Shown: piece after piece, positions 5,624 to 5,744 of the stretch
Position numbering within the stretch: position 1 is the first letter of the stretch
How the letters are laid out: each line of letters begins with the position of its first letter
Source of the DNA: Thermoplasmata archaeon
GTDB lineage: Archaea; Thermoplasmatota; Thermoplasmata; Sysuiplasmatales; Sysuiplasmataceae
Assembly (NCBI GenBank): GCA_021796175.1
Contig: JAJYOM010000107.1
Location: 1 to 5,744 of the forward strand
Direction of reading: 5' to 3'
Length of the DNA: 5,744 nucleotides
Made by a program: the position numbers and the translations under genes
The notes under the pieces: model-generated
What the model was told of the DNA's origin: nothing
The model's database searches: none
The model's input: only the letters and a program-made list of their open reading frames with translations

Positions 5624-5744
5624 TCAACAGGTCACCGTAAAATTTAGAGTCAGGTGCATCGTTTCACCTGTTGTCAAAGGCAGGTTGGGATGCACCTTGA
5701 CTGAATCAGAAGTGGATACACAGATAATAAAATATCGTGCCCTT
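5624..5744 (-). other. Right-edge stretch with possible partial reading frames, none established
   Basis: Reading leftward from the right edge, one minus-strand frame is open for 39 codons to a TGA at 5624-5626. It ends in an alternating hydrophobic/polar stretch (METHLTL-like; actual residues MHLTLNFTVTC) that could be the end of a beta-rich protein. If real, it would continue the strand alternation of the window and converge on the GmhB-like gene with a 55-base gap. On the plus strand, a frame beginning at TTG 5697 (TESEVDTQIIKYRAL after the start) is also open to the edge and would place the structured segment in its leader. A second AT-rich, TATA-like stretch lies at 5724-5735. The evidence does not decide between these readings. 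Confidence 0.2.
5625..5702 (+). other. Candidate structured RNA: two interlocking helices (H-type pseudoknot)
   Basis: Helix 1 pairs CAACAGGT (5625-5632) with ACCTGTTG (5666-5673), 8 perfect pairs. Helix 2 pairs 5648-5660 with 5689-5702, 13 pairs with a single bulged T at 5697 or 5698. The 3' strand of helix 1 lies in the loop of helix 2, so both can form together as an H-type pseudoknot, with connecting segments of 15, 5 and 15 bases. Competing helices also exist: 5666-5670 with 5681-5685 (nested in helix 2), and 5651-5656 with 5665-5670, so the segment could switch between folds. The predicted transcription start from the TATA box falls at the first base of helix 1. It could be a leader of a gene beyond the window or an independent small RNA. 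No known riboswitch class is recognised, and coding on either strand is not excluded. Confidence 0.35.

Noticed and set aside
5601..5640. Small open frame from ATG 5602 (12 codons)
   Set aside because: It starts inside the TATA box, upstream of the predicted transcription start, and ends after 12 codons.
5646..5704. Terminal inverted repeat of an insertion sequence or MITE
   Set aside because: The two arms lie only 28 bases apart, no target-site duplication or transposase is visible, and the interlocking second helix fits RNA structure better.

Overview
The window looks archaeal and most resembles a Thermoplasmata-type genome; that lineage is an inference. Three things support archaea. A truncated deoxyhypusine synthase lies at the left edge, an enzyme of archaea and eukaryotes. 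TATA-like boxes, rather than bacterial -35/-10 pairs, sit about 25-45 bases before several start codons, with little sign of Shine-Dalgarno leaders. Arginine and isoleucine codons lean heavily to AGG and ATA. By eye, base composition is near balanced to slightly GC-rich in genes, with AT-richer intergenic stretches. No mobile element, CRISPR array, tRNA or rRNA was seen.

Layout, left to right: deoxyhypusine synthase (minus, 1-272, C-terminus missing); GTP cyclohydrolase II, ribA (plus, 444-1019); a bacterioferritin-comigratory-protein type peroxiredoxin (minus, 1022-1474); a 960-residue fused FAD / iron-sulfur dehydrogenase (plus, 1616-4498); a small YwgA-like protein (minus, 4501-4941); a GmhB-like HAD phosphatase (plus, 5071-5568); and a 176-base tail without a clear gene.

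The six genes alternate strictly in strand. Both convergent pairs are separated by only 2 bases between stop codons, and every start faces a divergent intergenic region of about 130-170 bases. The genes are therefore probably six separate transcription units rather than one operon. They serve unrelated housekeeping roles: eIF5A hypusination, riboflavin synthesis, peroxide defence, 2-hydroxyacid-type oxidation and sugar-phosphate hydrolysis.

Two things deserve most attention. The large flavoprotein keeps its FAD fold and both 4Fe-4S motifs but has replaced several hallmark residues: the second metal-binding His, the His of the GEHG motif, and the cysteines of its first CCG domain. It may therefore act on an unusual substrate or pass electrons differently. 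Second, the gene-poor right end holds a good TATA box followed by an 8-bp and a 13-bp helix that interlock as an H-type pseudoknot, a candidate structured RNA or leader.
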